Shown here in pieces: positions 33,090-41,160 of a DNA stretch of 64,000 bases. A model generated the notes under the pieces. It did not search any database and was not told the origin of the DNA. It was given only the letters and a program-made list of their open reading frames with translations. Numbering within the stretch: position 1 is the first letter of the stretch; each line of letters opens with the position of its first letter. Origin of the DNA: an uncultured Ruminococcus sp. (GTDB lineage Bacteria; Bacillota; Clostridia; Oscillospirales; Ruminococcaceae); assembly GCA_900315755.1 (NCBI GenBank), contig ONAI01000001.1:127387-191386 (forward strand), given 5' to 3'. The position numbers were made by a program, and so were the translations under genes.

Positions 33090-33118
33090 TTGACTATGCA
33101 GAAAAATGAATGTATAAT
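33090..33118 (+). promoter_or_regulatory. Promoter of ptsH
   Basis: TTGACT (33090-33095), 17 bp, TATAAT (33113-33118). The leader contains the hairpin GGCTC/GAGCC (33153-33172). Confidence 0.7.
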
Positions 33119-33200
33119 GATATTAGCAACTGAAAAAATTGCAACACCACATATGGCTCGGAAATAGAGAGCCGCATTAAAGAGAATAGGAGAGTTGTAT

Positions 33201-33473
33201 ATGTTTGTCAGAGAAGTAATGGTTAAGAATCAGGTTGGACTTCACGCAAGACCTGCAACATTCTTCATTCAGAAGGCTAATGAATTTAAGTCATCAATCT
33301 GGATAGAAAAGGAAGAACGCAGAGTTAACGCTAAGAGCCTTCTTGGTATTCTTTCTCTTGGTATCGTTGGCGGCACAAATGTAAAGGTTATCGCTGACGG
33401 CGCTGATGAGAAGGCTGCAGTTGACGCTCTTGTTGAGCTCGTTGACAGCGGTTTCAGCGAAGAGAACAGATAA
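33201..33473 (+). CDS. ptsH: Phosphocarrier protein HPr
   Basis: 90 residues. His15 in VGLHARPATFF is the phosphate carrier of the sugar phosphotransferase system. Ser46 in AKSLLGILSLG is the HPr-kinase site used in catabolite control. ATG at 33201 with GGAGAG upstream. It stands alone, with its own promoter and terminator, away from ptsI. Confidence 0.94.
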   Translation: MFVREVMVKNQVGLHARPATFFIQKANEFKSSIWIEKEERRVNAKSLLGILSLGIVGGTNVKVIADGADEKAAVDALVELVDSGFSEENR

Positions 33474-33484
33474 TTATTTATGTA

Positions 33485-33518
33485 TGGGCGTTACAATATG
33501 TAACGCCCATTTTGTTTT
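33485..33518. terminator. Bidirectional terminator between ptsH and spoIVB
   Basis: GGGCGTTACA/TGTAACGCCC stem followed by ATTTTGTTTTTT on the forward strand; it serves ptsH and can also serve the converging spoIVB. Confidence 0.8.
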
Positions 33519-34727
33519 TTAACGCTCAAGTTCAGATGCCATATTTTCTGCAAATATAGCATAGCCGCGCGTCGGATCAGCTACAAATACATGAGTGACC
33601 GCACCGATAAGCTTTCCATCCTGTATTACAGGGCTTCCGCTCATTCCCTGAACTATTCCGCCTGTTGCTTCGAGAAGTTCAGGATCGGTTATGCGTATGA
33701 CCATATTCTTAGCAGAATCATCGCTGTTATAATCTACATCTTCAATCTCTATCGAATAGCTTTTAGGCTTGCTGCCCTTGATCGTTGTATAGATCTCAGC
33801 ATCGCCGCGCTTTATATCCTGACGGTATCCGAGAGGATACTCCTTAATTTCAAGGTCATCAAGAGTTTCCGGTGAAAGTCTGCCGTAAACTCCGCTTTCC
33901 TTATTAACACTCAGATCACCAAGCTTTTCTCCGCGCCTGAATGTTCCGAGGAGCTCTCCCGGGATCCCTTTTTCGCCGCGCTTTGTTCCGCTTACCTCAA
34001 CAGGTACAGCTTCACCGCTGCTTACAGGGACCAGTTCACCGGTATCAGCATCACATATCGGATGTCCAAGACCGGCAAAACTGCCAGTCTTTTTGTTAAT
34101 GAAGGTCATCGTTCCGATACCGGCAATACTGTCGCGCACCCACATTCCGCCGCGCCAGCTTCCGCTTCTGCCTGAATATACAGGCTGGAGCTCTGTTGTG
34201 AATTCTCTGCCGCCGCGGTCTATTCTGAGCGATATTTTGTTTCCGCCGCTGCCGGAGATAATGGACTGAAGCTTCTCATTTGAAAGAACCTCAACTCCGT
34301 CTGCAAGACAGATAATATCGCCCTTCTCTATCCCGGCATCCTCAGCCGGACAGACCTTTTCGCCGTTTTCTGCCTCTACATCAGCAGTTCCGGTAACCAT
34401 AACGCCTTTCATAAGCAGCTTTATGCCAAAAGGCATTCCGCTTGCAGCATATACCGGAGTCTCCTCTTCGCAGACTTCAACATATTTGACCGGTATAGCG
34501 CCAAAAATTGACAGCGTTACATGGTCACTCGCGGAAGATCCATCCGAAACAGGATAGCCGCAGCAGCTTATCTCAGGATATTCAGCTATTTTAAGCGTTC
34601 TTCCGTTTTCAGACCGGACTTTATCAGGAAGCTTTCCCGAATAGTATCCGGCTGTTCCAAATGCACCGATCATTGCCGCAGAAAGCATTATCGCGGCAAT
34701 TTTAGATATTTTACGTCTCAGCTGCAT
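33519..34727 (-). CDS. spoIVB: SpoIVB-type serine peptidase (sporulation)
   Basis: 402 residues from ATG at 34725-34727 with AAAGG upstream. One N-terminal membrane helix (about 8-30), a PDZ domain (about 110-190: GIEKGDIICLADGVEVLSNEKLQ) and the S55 peptidase domain with HPICD and the catalytic GMSGSPVIQDGKLIGAVTHVF. SpoIVB is secreted from the forespore and triggers sigma-K processing, so its presence indicates endospore capacity. Length and domain order are normal. Confidence 0.92.
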   Translation of the reverse strand: MQLRRKISKIAAIMLSAAMIGAFGTAGYYSGKLPDKVRSENGRTLKIAEYPEISCCGYPVSDGSSASDHVTLSIFGAIPVKYVEVCEEETPVYAASGMPFGIKLLMKGVMVTGTADVEAENGEKVCPAEDAGIEKGDIICLADGVEVLSNEKLQSIISGSGGNKISLRIDRGGREFTTELQPVYSGRSGSWRGGMWVRDSIAGIGTMTFINKKTGSFAGLGHPICDADTGELVPVSSGEAVPVEVSGTKRGEKGIPGELLGTFRRGEKLGDLSVNKESGVYGRLSPETLDDLEIKEYPLGYRQDIKRGDAEIYTTIKGSKPKSYSIEIEDVDYNSDDSAKNMVIRITDPELLEATGGIVQGMSGSPVIQDGKLIGAVTHVFVADPTRGYAIFAENMASELER

Positions 34728-34856
34728 AACAGTATCCCTTTCTGGCTGCGTTACAGTACGCAGCAGATATATTATTTGTCTCTGCAAAAGCATTATTACA
34801 GTAAAAATCCCCGAGATACTTTTGCCATTTTTAGTTTTAACGCACAGGAGTTTCAA

Positions 34857-35396
34857 ATGAAAACAAGACAGCGCCTTCCGCGGAAAAAACATCCCTACCT
34901 TAACGCCTTAAAGGCGGTCACTCTCGTTCTTACCGCAATATATCCCGTCTTTATGACCATGATGACCGGTGCAGGTATTCTGTATAACCGCGGCAGCTAC
35001 GGCAGTTCTTTCGCCCGTTACGGCACTATTCTGATAGTTTCCGGCTGCCTTATGACATCAGGGACGATACTTTGTCTTTTCAGGAAAAATCTCACTTCAC
35101 TGCTATCTCCATTCTTTTCACTGACAGGTCTTGTAATGTGCATGGCCGTACTCAGGCGTCTCGTAAAACACGCCGATGAACACGGCTGGCACGGCTCAGG
35201 TATGTACGAAAACGTATCTGCGAGCTATACGTTCCAAACAAGACTCCTGCCCTGTATTCTTCCGGCGATCGCAGCCACTGTGACAGCCCTTTGCCAGTAC
35301 TTTTCCTATGATCTCAGCGAACTGCGCCGGGAACGCAAACGTCAGAAAGAAAACGCACCAGCTCCATCTATAATTTCAGATGATCAACAAAAATAA
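34857..35396 (+). CDS. Hypothetical membrane protein, four helices
   Basis: 179 residues; ATG at 34857 with AGGAG six bases upstream. Hydrophobic segments at about 17-40, 53-73, 80-100 and 131-150, with a charged C-terminal tail rich in Arg/Lys. Divergent from spoIVB, with promoters overlapping. Family not recognised. Confidence 0.7.
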   Translation: MKTRQRLPRKKHPYLNALKAVTLVLTAIYPVFMTMMTGAGILYNRGSYGSSFARYGTILIVSGCLMTSGTILCLFRKNLTSLLSPFFSLTGLVMCMAVLRRLVKHADEHGWHGSGMYENVSASYTFQTRLLPCILPAIAATVTALCQYFSYDLSELRRERKRQKENAPAPSIISDDQQK

Positions 35397-35516
35397 CCTT
35401 GATAATGATGTTATTGCACGCACACTTATTATAACCGAAATTATTTGAGAAATCCGTCGGCATTACGCATTGCCGTCATACGAAAGAAGGAAATTTTACG
35501 TCTGATAAGGAATATA
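35397..35516. other. Short intergenic region before the exonuclease
   Basis: About 120 bases; contains the AAGGA ribosome site of the next gene at 35507-35511 and no other recognisable element. Confidence 0.4.
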
Positions 35517-36469
35517 ATGGATATTTTTGCTTTGCAGATTTTGAATTCACCTGCGGAGCTTTCATAGACGATACAAAAAGCGAAGTCCTTTCCGTTGGGG
35601 CAGTCATATGCTCTCCGGACTACAAGATCGCTGAAAAATACTATTCAACCGCGCGTCCGAACAAGTTTCCGCGCATGACCAGACAATGCCGTGAATTGAC
35701 AGGTCTTACTCAGGCAGAGATCTCCGCTTCTCCCGACAGCAATGAAGCGCTCAGAGGTCTTGTTCAGCTCATGAAGCATTATAATATCACCGAGATCTAC
35801 GTATGGGGAAATTTCGACAAACCCGGCCTTGCAGGTGACATTAATCAGCACCGCAAAAAAAACGTCCCCCACGGGAACGTCAATTTCATATACAACAGCA
35901 TTAATGATATTCAGGCTGAGGTCACAGCTAAAATGCAGCTTCCGCAAGCTGTAAGTATAAGTGAGCTCGCTGCCGTTTTCGATTACGCTCCGGAATCCGG
36001 AAGCTTCCACAACGCTCTTAACGATGCGGAAGCGCTGTATACCATTCACAAAGCAGTTTATACGACCAATATTACTGCAAACGAAAAATTCATGCAGCTT
36101 AAACAGGAGCGCCTGAAAAAGATCGCAGAGGCTAAAGCAGCAACCGTCGAAAAGCTTCGTGCAGAGGCTCTTTCGCTCCCATTTACTCCTGAAGAGATCG
36201 GATTCTTTGAAGCGCTGAAGGCTGCAAACAACGAAAAGCAAGAGCTTGATTTTCTGCGTCTGCGGGTAAAATTCGTGAGAGCACTGAAACGTTCTCCAGA
36301 AACTGATGATTTCTTCTTAGCAGAATATTCCAATCCTCCGCGCATAAAAGTCCTTCCAGCAACCAAATTCAAAGGCAGTGCGCGCTATGTCTCAACACAT
36401 CACGAAGCCTTCAAGCGCCCGGATTTCAACCGCGTTTTTATCAACGAATACAAAAAACAGAAGCACTGA
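35517..36469 (+). pseudogene. DnaQ-like 3'-5' exonuclease with a frameshift at codon 4-5
   Basis: The ATG at 35517 sits behind AAGGA and reads Met-Asp-Ile-Phe, but then enters a frame with an early stop. The frame one base over continues as FCFADFEFTCG, the DEDDh exonuclease motif I, then ELTGLTQAEI, EIYVWGNFDKPGL and SGSFHNALNDAEALYTI (motif III with His and Asp). The two join if the T5 run at 35524-35528 were T6. The body (about 315 residues) is otherwise intact, so this is either a homopolymer sequencing error or a recent mutation. The next in-frame ATG, 35675, would drop the catalytic DFE motif. C-terminal region helical and Lys-rich, unassigned. Confidence 0.75.
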
Positions 36470-36494
36470 ACCTGCCTGCTTTCCGCAACAATCA

Positions 36495-36540
36495 AACGGA
36501 CGTACAATTAGTCATCTCCCATTGTACGTCCGTTTTGTTA
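36495..36540 (+). terminator. Terminator after the exonuclease gene
   Basis: AACGGACGTACAAT/ATTGTACGTCCGTT stem (14 bp) followed by TTGTT. Confidence 0.8.
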
Positions 36541-36562
36541 TGAATATTCACATAAAAAACAA

Positions 36563-36640
36563 GATCTTCATTGGTACCCTCTCAAAAACCAATGAAGATC
36601 AAGTTAATAAGAAACGCACCCTCTATACGTTTCTTCTTTC
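36563..36640 (+). ncRNA. Tandem hairpins sharing an ACCCTCT loop (candidate small RNA)
   Basis: GATCTTCATTGG/CCAATGAAGATC (12-bp stem, 36563-36600) has loop TACCCTCTCAAAAA; AAGAAACG/CGTTTCTT (36609-36635) has loop CACCCTCTATA. Both loops display ACCCTCT, complementary to purine-rich ribosome sites. C-rich loops are typical of Firmicute regulatory small RNAs. No clear promoter is seen, so confidence is low. Confidence 0.3.
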
Positions 36641-37335
36641 CGGCAACGCAATTCCGAAGCGTTTTATAGTCGATATGCTGTGATCAGACCGGTAGTTGAA
36701 CGTTTCAATTGATAAAAGCTGTTTTAGGCGATCAAACATATTATAGGCATTAATGTTCAATAACAGCTTATCAGCATGGTAGTATAATGTAACCGGTAGC
36801 TTAACGATCCGGCGGAGTTTATACCGGATAAGCAGGGATACGACTATTGCCGTTTTCACAGGACACAAAAATGTATCATTGTAATGTCAGTGAGTGAATT
36901 ATGTATATACCACTCCCAACAATTGTATTATAGATGATTGCACAAAAATATTCAATTGAAAATATTGCTCTCTTTTAGAATTATATTGCTACATATAATT
37001 CAAAAAATTATATTAAGTAATTATTAATAATACGCCACATTTAATTTTTGCCGCTATATACGTTGAAATAAAGCACTTTTTGATCTTTGATTTCATCTCT
37101 GTAACGCCCATCAAAAAAACGCCGTAATATTGGCAAATTTTGCTCATATTTGAAACTCATCTTTAATTATAAGTATTCATCAATTAATTGTTCAACAGCT
37201 TATTAGCTCATTGAGAACTCCAGTCAAATAATTTTAACAAAGCTTGCCGGATACAATTTTTATGAAATTATGAATATTTTTTTAAATTTCGCGAAAATAT
37301 CACTTTTGTGCTACACAGAATTTCATTTGTGTGCT
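36641..37335. other. Long intergenic region, no supported gene
   Basis: Roughly 700 bases. A reverse-strand frame of 81 codons (36623-36868) lacks a convincing ribosome site and overlaps the hairpins; it could be a decayed transposase but has no recognisable motif. The rest (36890-37330) is strongly AT-rich. Confidence 0.35.
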
Positions 37336-37364
37336 GACAAAAAACAGGAGCTGTTAAGCTCCTG
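37336..37364 (-). terminator. Terminator of the 236-residue protein gene
   Basis: Reverse strand CAGGAGCTTAACAGCTCCTG followed by TTTTTTGTC. Confidence 0.8.
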
Positions 37365-37369
37365 TGATA

Positions 37370-38080
37370 TTACAGTATTCCCTGCGCAGCTTCTTCGATG
37401 CGTTTTTCATAATACTCCTTGCTCCAGCTGAATTCAAACTCGCTGAAAAGCTTCAGACAGCTGTGAGTATTTGCCACTGCTTCTTCAAGACCGTCACGCT
37501 CTCCGGAATTTGCGAATATATAAACTCCCGTTATAAGCATTTCCAGCAGGGTAACATCATTTCTTCCATGCGGTTTATAGCCGAATCTCAGCAATTTGAA
37601 AGCATCATTGTATCGCTTTGCCGCACAATCCACAAGTGAAAGTGTCATGTACATTTCAGCAAGCTTCTTATCAGAATGCTTCTGAACATAGTTCTGGAGA
37701 AAATTGATATTCTCAGTTCTGAAATCATCGGCATCACGCCAATGGCCGAGTTTGCTCTTAGCCTTGAGCACCTCGATGCAGAATCCGAATTTATCGTCGC
37801 CGCTCAGTTTGCGTTCCATGAGCATATCAAGATAGAATCCGGCGCTCTTACTATCGTGAATGCGATCGTATAGCGAAGCGACCTGCACAATATCTTCAGC
37901 CTGAGGCTTCTTGACATCGTTAATAAACACATCCGCATAGTGTTCACACAGTTCCTTTGTATAACCGCCGCTCGAATAATCAGCGTAGACTTCTTCATAT
38001 TTTTTCATTTCAGCCCCGAATGAGGGCAGCAGAGTTTTAGCAAAATTACTTGATTTCTTGCGTTCTGACGGCGAAAGCAT
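37370..38080 (-). CDS. Hypothetical helical-repeat protein
   Basis: 236 residues; ATG at 38078-38080 has GGAGG nine bases upstream (an ATG nine bases earlier is possible). The sequence is helical throughout with TPR-like periodicity (EDIVQVASLYDRIHDSKSAGFYLDMLM, AEMYMTLSLVDCAAKRYNDAFKLL). No membrane segment or signal. Family and role unknown; monocistronic. Confidence 0.75.
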   Translation of the reverse strand: MLSPSERKKSSNFAKTLLPSFGAEMKKYEEVYADYSSGGYTKELCEHYADVFINDVKKPQAEDIVQVASLYDRIHDSKSAGFYLDMLMERKLSGDDKFGFCIEVLKAKSKLGHWRDADDFRTENINFLQNYVQKHSDKKLAEMYMTLSLVDCAAKRYNDAFKLLRFGYKPHGRNDVTLLEMLITGVYIFANSGERDGLEEAVANTHSCLKLFSEFEFSWSKEYYEKRIEEAAQGIL

Positions 38081-38437
38081 AAACATTTCCCTCCCCAAAA
38101 GATACTTTTATGCAAATTTTCGGTTCTTTATAATTCTATCACAAATCTTAAACTTAGTCAATATTTGTTAAGACACTTCGGTCAAAACTGTTGAAATGCA
38201 CAAAAAACGATAGTCTTTTTTTCCTAATCAGCAAATTTAATTTTTAACAATTTATACTTATTGCAACCGGTATTATCTAAGGTCACAGTTTTTTTGTCTC
38301 CATTTTGTTCATATCTACAAAATTTATTTGTTCAGCCTTTTTTTGAAAAATTATTAAGCCTATTTCAATATTTGATGTTATAATAGTATGTAAGATGTGA
38401 TATTATATTCTGTCACCGGAAGAAAGGAGCGATAACT
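38081..38437. other. Intergenic region with the divergent promoter area
   Basis: About 350 AT-rich bases between the leftward helical-repeat gene and the rightward response regulator. A TATAAT (38379-38384) lies about 55 bp before the regulator start but has only a weak -35. Confidence 0.4.
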
Positions 38438-39106
38438 ATGCGCCTGCTCGTTGTTGAAGACGAAATCCAGCTCGCTGATGCACTAAGCGAAATCTTAAAA
38501 CGCAACAAATACAATGTCGATACGGTATATAACGGTATCGACGGACTTGATAACGCTCTTACAGGCGTTTATGACTGCATTGTTCTCGATATTATGCTGC
38601 CGGGTATGAACGGCATCGAGATACTGAAAGAGCTCCGCAGCGAAAAGGTCTCAACTCCGGTCCTTCTGCTTACAGCAAGAAGCGAAATAGAAGATAAGAT
38701 AAACGGTCTTGACTGCGGTGCAGATGACTATCTCACAAAACCATTCGTGACAGGTGAACTCCTCGCACGTATACGCGCCCTCACAAGACGCAAAGGCGAA
38801 ATAATCGACGAAAACCGCCTTGATTACAACGGTCTCGAACTCAATAAGAATACAAGTTCTGTTATCTGGAAAGGCAATGATGTAAAACTCAGCCTGAAAG
38901 AGTATCAGATCATGGAACTTCTCATATCAAACCCTCACCAGATACTTCCCAAAGAGCGTATCATCGAAAAGATATGGGGCTATGAAAGCGATGTTGAATA
39001 CAACAATATCGAGGTTTATATATCATTCCTGAGAAAAAAACTCTCAGTCATATCCGCCCCGATACAGATAAAAACCGCCCGCGGGATAGGTTATTCTCTT
39101 GAATAG
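38438..39106 (+). CDS. OmpR/PhoB-family response regulator
   Basis: 222 residues. Receiver domain with VVEDE, phosphorylated Asp in CIVLDIMLPG and Lys in DYLTKPF; winged-helix DNA-binding domain (about 128-220: LKEYQIMELLISNPHQILPKERI, VEVYISFLRKKL). AAAGGAG precedes the ATG. Cotranscribed with the kinase 12 bp downstream. Confidence 0.93.
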   Translation: MRLLVVEDEIQLADALSEILKRNKYNVDTVYNGIDGLDNALTGVYDCIVLDIMLPGMNGIEILKELRSEKVSTPVLLLTARSEIEDKINGLDCGADDYLTKPFVTGELLARIRALTRRKGEIIDENRLDYNGLELNKNTSSVIWKGNDVKLSLKEYQIMELLISNPHQILPKERIIEKIWGYESDVEYNNIEVYISFLRKKLSVISAPIQIKTARGIGYSLE

Positions 39107-39118
39107 GAGGAATGAGCG

Positions 39119-41053
39119 ATGTTCAGGAAAGCCCAGCTGAAGCTTTTCGCAATTATCACCTGCATACTCCTTGCAATATTCGTTGCAGTTCTCGGCTCAA
39201 TAAACCTGATAATGCAGGCTATGATGCAGCGGCAGTCTATGGATGTTCTGAAAAAAATAGCGTCCGGCGTGGACTATTCCAATAACGGTTTCGTTATAAC
39301 ACGTCCCGAGGATTTCGGTCAGAAGCCAAACGATCAGCCGCCTTCTAAGCCGCCGGAAGAGACCTCGTCCACCGAAGCTTCTCAGAACACTTCCGAGGAA
39401 ACTTCAGAAGAAACTTCTGAGACCAATGTTACATCAGAAGAGACTTCACAGGCTTCACAGCCGCAGCAGTCTCCGGCTGTCGTTCAGACCTCACCGGCTG
39501 CTCCGGCACATACCGAAAGCCCTGAAGTAACTACGCAGACTCCATCCCCTGAGCCGGTCACAACAGCTCCGCCTCCGGAAATTACAGATGCACCGGTACA
39601 GACCTCTGCTCCGCCTGCTACAAAACACATAGAAACGTTACCCCCACGCCCCGAACCCACAACAGCTCATCAGCCTACTGAACCGCCTAAACCGACAGAG
39701 CCTTACGAATGGTGGAAGGATCCTAACAACTGGGGACAGATGCCTACATATCCGGCACCGTGGGACGGCGGCGGCGGTACTTATCCGCCATTCTATCCGC
39801 CTTACTGGGGCGGTTGGGGCAATTCCTTCTCATGGTTCGGTTCAAGCGCTCCACGGAATAACAAAGAAGAACAGCCAACTACTGACAGCTCTTATGAGAG
39901 TAATACTGAACCGACCTCGCCGACACCTCTCGCTCTCGCTTATACCGGCAGCGGCACGTTTCTTGATGACTCTACGGCATTCATAGACGATGGTATTCAC
40001 AAGCCGCCAAATGATAAACAGGATCAGAAACGAAATCCCGATAATATACCGAAATCTATCGGTTCTATCGACTTCTTCATCATCATGGCTGATAACGATG
40101 GCAACTATCTTGATATGATGAACAACGATGATCTCGATGAAGGTACTGCACAGAACTATATCTCCGCTATCCTCAAAGAAAAAGCAAGCAGCGGTATGCT
40201 GGAAAACAAGTATCAGTTCTATCAGATGAAAAAGAATAACGGCACTCTTATAGTATTCACCGACAAAAGTGCCGAGTTCAATATGCTTAGCAAGCTTATT
40301 CGTACTACTATTATTATCGGTACAGGAAGTCTTATATTCCTCGCAGCTGCTGCATACTTCCTGAGTAAAAAGATCATGCAGCCACTTAAAAGCGCATTCG
40401 AGAAGCAGAAGCAGTTTGTTTCAGATGCAAGCCACGAATTAAAAACTCCGCTGACCGTTATTTCAGCCAATGCAGATGTCCTGGCAGGAGAAATAGGCGA
40501 GAACCGCTGGCTTACCTACATAAAATCACAGACCGACCGTATGAACGTCCTCGTAAACGATCTGCTCAATCTCACAAGACTTGAAAACAATTCCGGCGAA
40601 TTCGTCCGCAGAGACTTCGATCTCAGCAAGGCGATCACTAATACCGCTCTGCCTTTTGAGTGTCAGGCTTTCGAATCCAATAAGAAGTTCGAGGTCGACA
40701 TCGAAGAGGGACTGACTATTAACGGCAGTGAACGCCATATCAAGCAAATGGCTGCGATATTTATCGACAACGCGCTGAAGTATTCAAACGAAGGCGGCAT
40801 CGTCAAGGTCGGACTAAAGAAGCAGGGCGACAAAAAAGTCTTCTCAATCTATAACACTGGTACAGGCGTTAAGGCAAAAGACAAAGACAAGATATTTGAA
40901 CGCTTCTATCGAAGTGATGAATCACGAAACCGCGCTACCGGCGGCTATGGTCTTGGTCTTGCTATCGCAAAATCTATCATTGATAAGCACAAATTCAAGG
41001 TTTATGTAGATAACGAAGAGGGCAAAAGCATTTGCTTTATAATTACAATGTAA
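39119..41053 (+). CDS. Sensor histidine kinase with a long Pro/Thr/Ser-rich extracellular region
   Basis: 644 residues. TM1 at about 8-32, then an extracytoplasmic region to about 385. Residues 60-190 are low-complexity (runs of TSEE, PPPE, PTEPPKPTEP), followed by an aromatic/Gly/Pro-rich patch with YPPFYPPYWGGWG and a small folded part before TM2 (about 388-410). Cytoplasmic: HisKA with SDASHELKTPLTVIS and HATPase (NALKYSNEGG, GGYGLGLAIAK). The disordered region looks like a wall-spanning stalk, which may present a sensor near the cell surface or to polysaccharide. No HAMP is evident. Confidence 0.9.
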   Translation: MFRKAQLKLFAIITCILLAIFVAVLGSINLIMQAMMQRQSMDVLKKIASGVDYSNNGFVITRPEDFGQKPNDQPPSKPPEETSSTEASQNTSEETSEETSETNVTSEETSQASQPQQSPAVVQTSPAAPAHTESPEVTTQTPSPEPVTTAPPPEITDAPVQTSAPPATKHIETLPPRPEPTTAHQPTEPPKPTEPYEWWKDPNNWGQMPTYPAPWDGGGGTYPPFYPPYWGGWGNSFSWFGSSAPRNNKEEQPTTDSSYESNTEPTSPTPLALAYTGSGTFLDDSTAFIDDGIHKPPNDKQDQKRNPDNIPKSIGSIDFFIIMADNDGNYLDMMNNDDLDEGTAQNYISAILKEKASSGMLENKYQFYQMKKNNGTLIVFTDKSAEFNMLSKLIRTTIIIGTGSLIFLAAAAYFLSKKIMQPLKSAFEKQKQFVSDASHELKTPLTVISANADVLAGEIGENRWLTYIKSQTDRMNVLVNDLLNLTRLENNSGEFVRRDFDLSKAITNTALPFECQAFESNKKFEVDIEEGLTINGSERHIKQMAAIFIDNALKYSNEGGIVKVGLKKQGDKKVFSIYNTGTGVKAKDKDKIFERFYRSDESRNRATGGYGLGLAIAKSIIDKHKFKVYVDNEEGKSICFIITM

Positions 41054-41081
41054 TATCTTCCAAAATGACGTAGCCAAAAAT

Positions 41082-41109
41082 TTACCGAGCCTTTATTCAG
41101 GCTCGGTAA
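41082..41109. terminator. Hairpin after the kinase gene
   Basis: TTACCGAGCC/GGCTCGGTAA, 10-bp stem. Its sequence and flank on the reverse strand (GCAGATTACCGAGCC) resemble the inner hairpin of the miniature element copies at 23039 and 52559. Confidence 0.6.
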
Positions 41110-41127
41110 TCTGCTTTATGCAAAAAA

Positions 41128-41155
41128 CAGCCGCACTTTTGTGCGGCTGTAATTG
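41128..41155. terminator. Terminator between the kinase and GH5 genes
   Basis: ACAGCCGCAC/GTGCGGCTGT stem. On the reverse strand it is followed by TTTTTTGC, ending the GH5 transcript. Confidence 0.75.
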
Positions 41156-41160
41156 TTATA

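Noticed and set aside
36623-36868. 81-codon reverse-strand frame as a transposase remnant
   Set aside because: No ribosome site, no DDE or HUH motif that I can identify, and overlap with the tandem hairpins.
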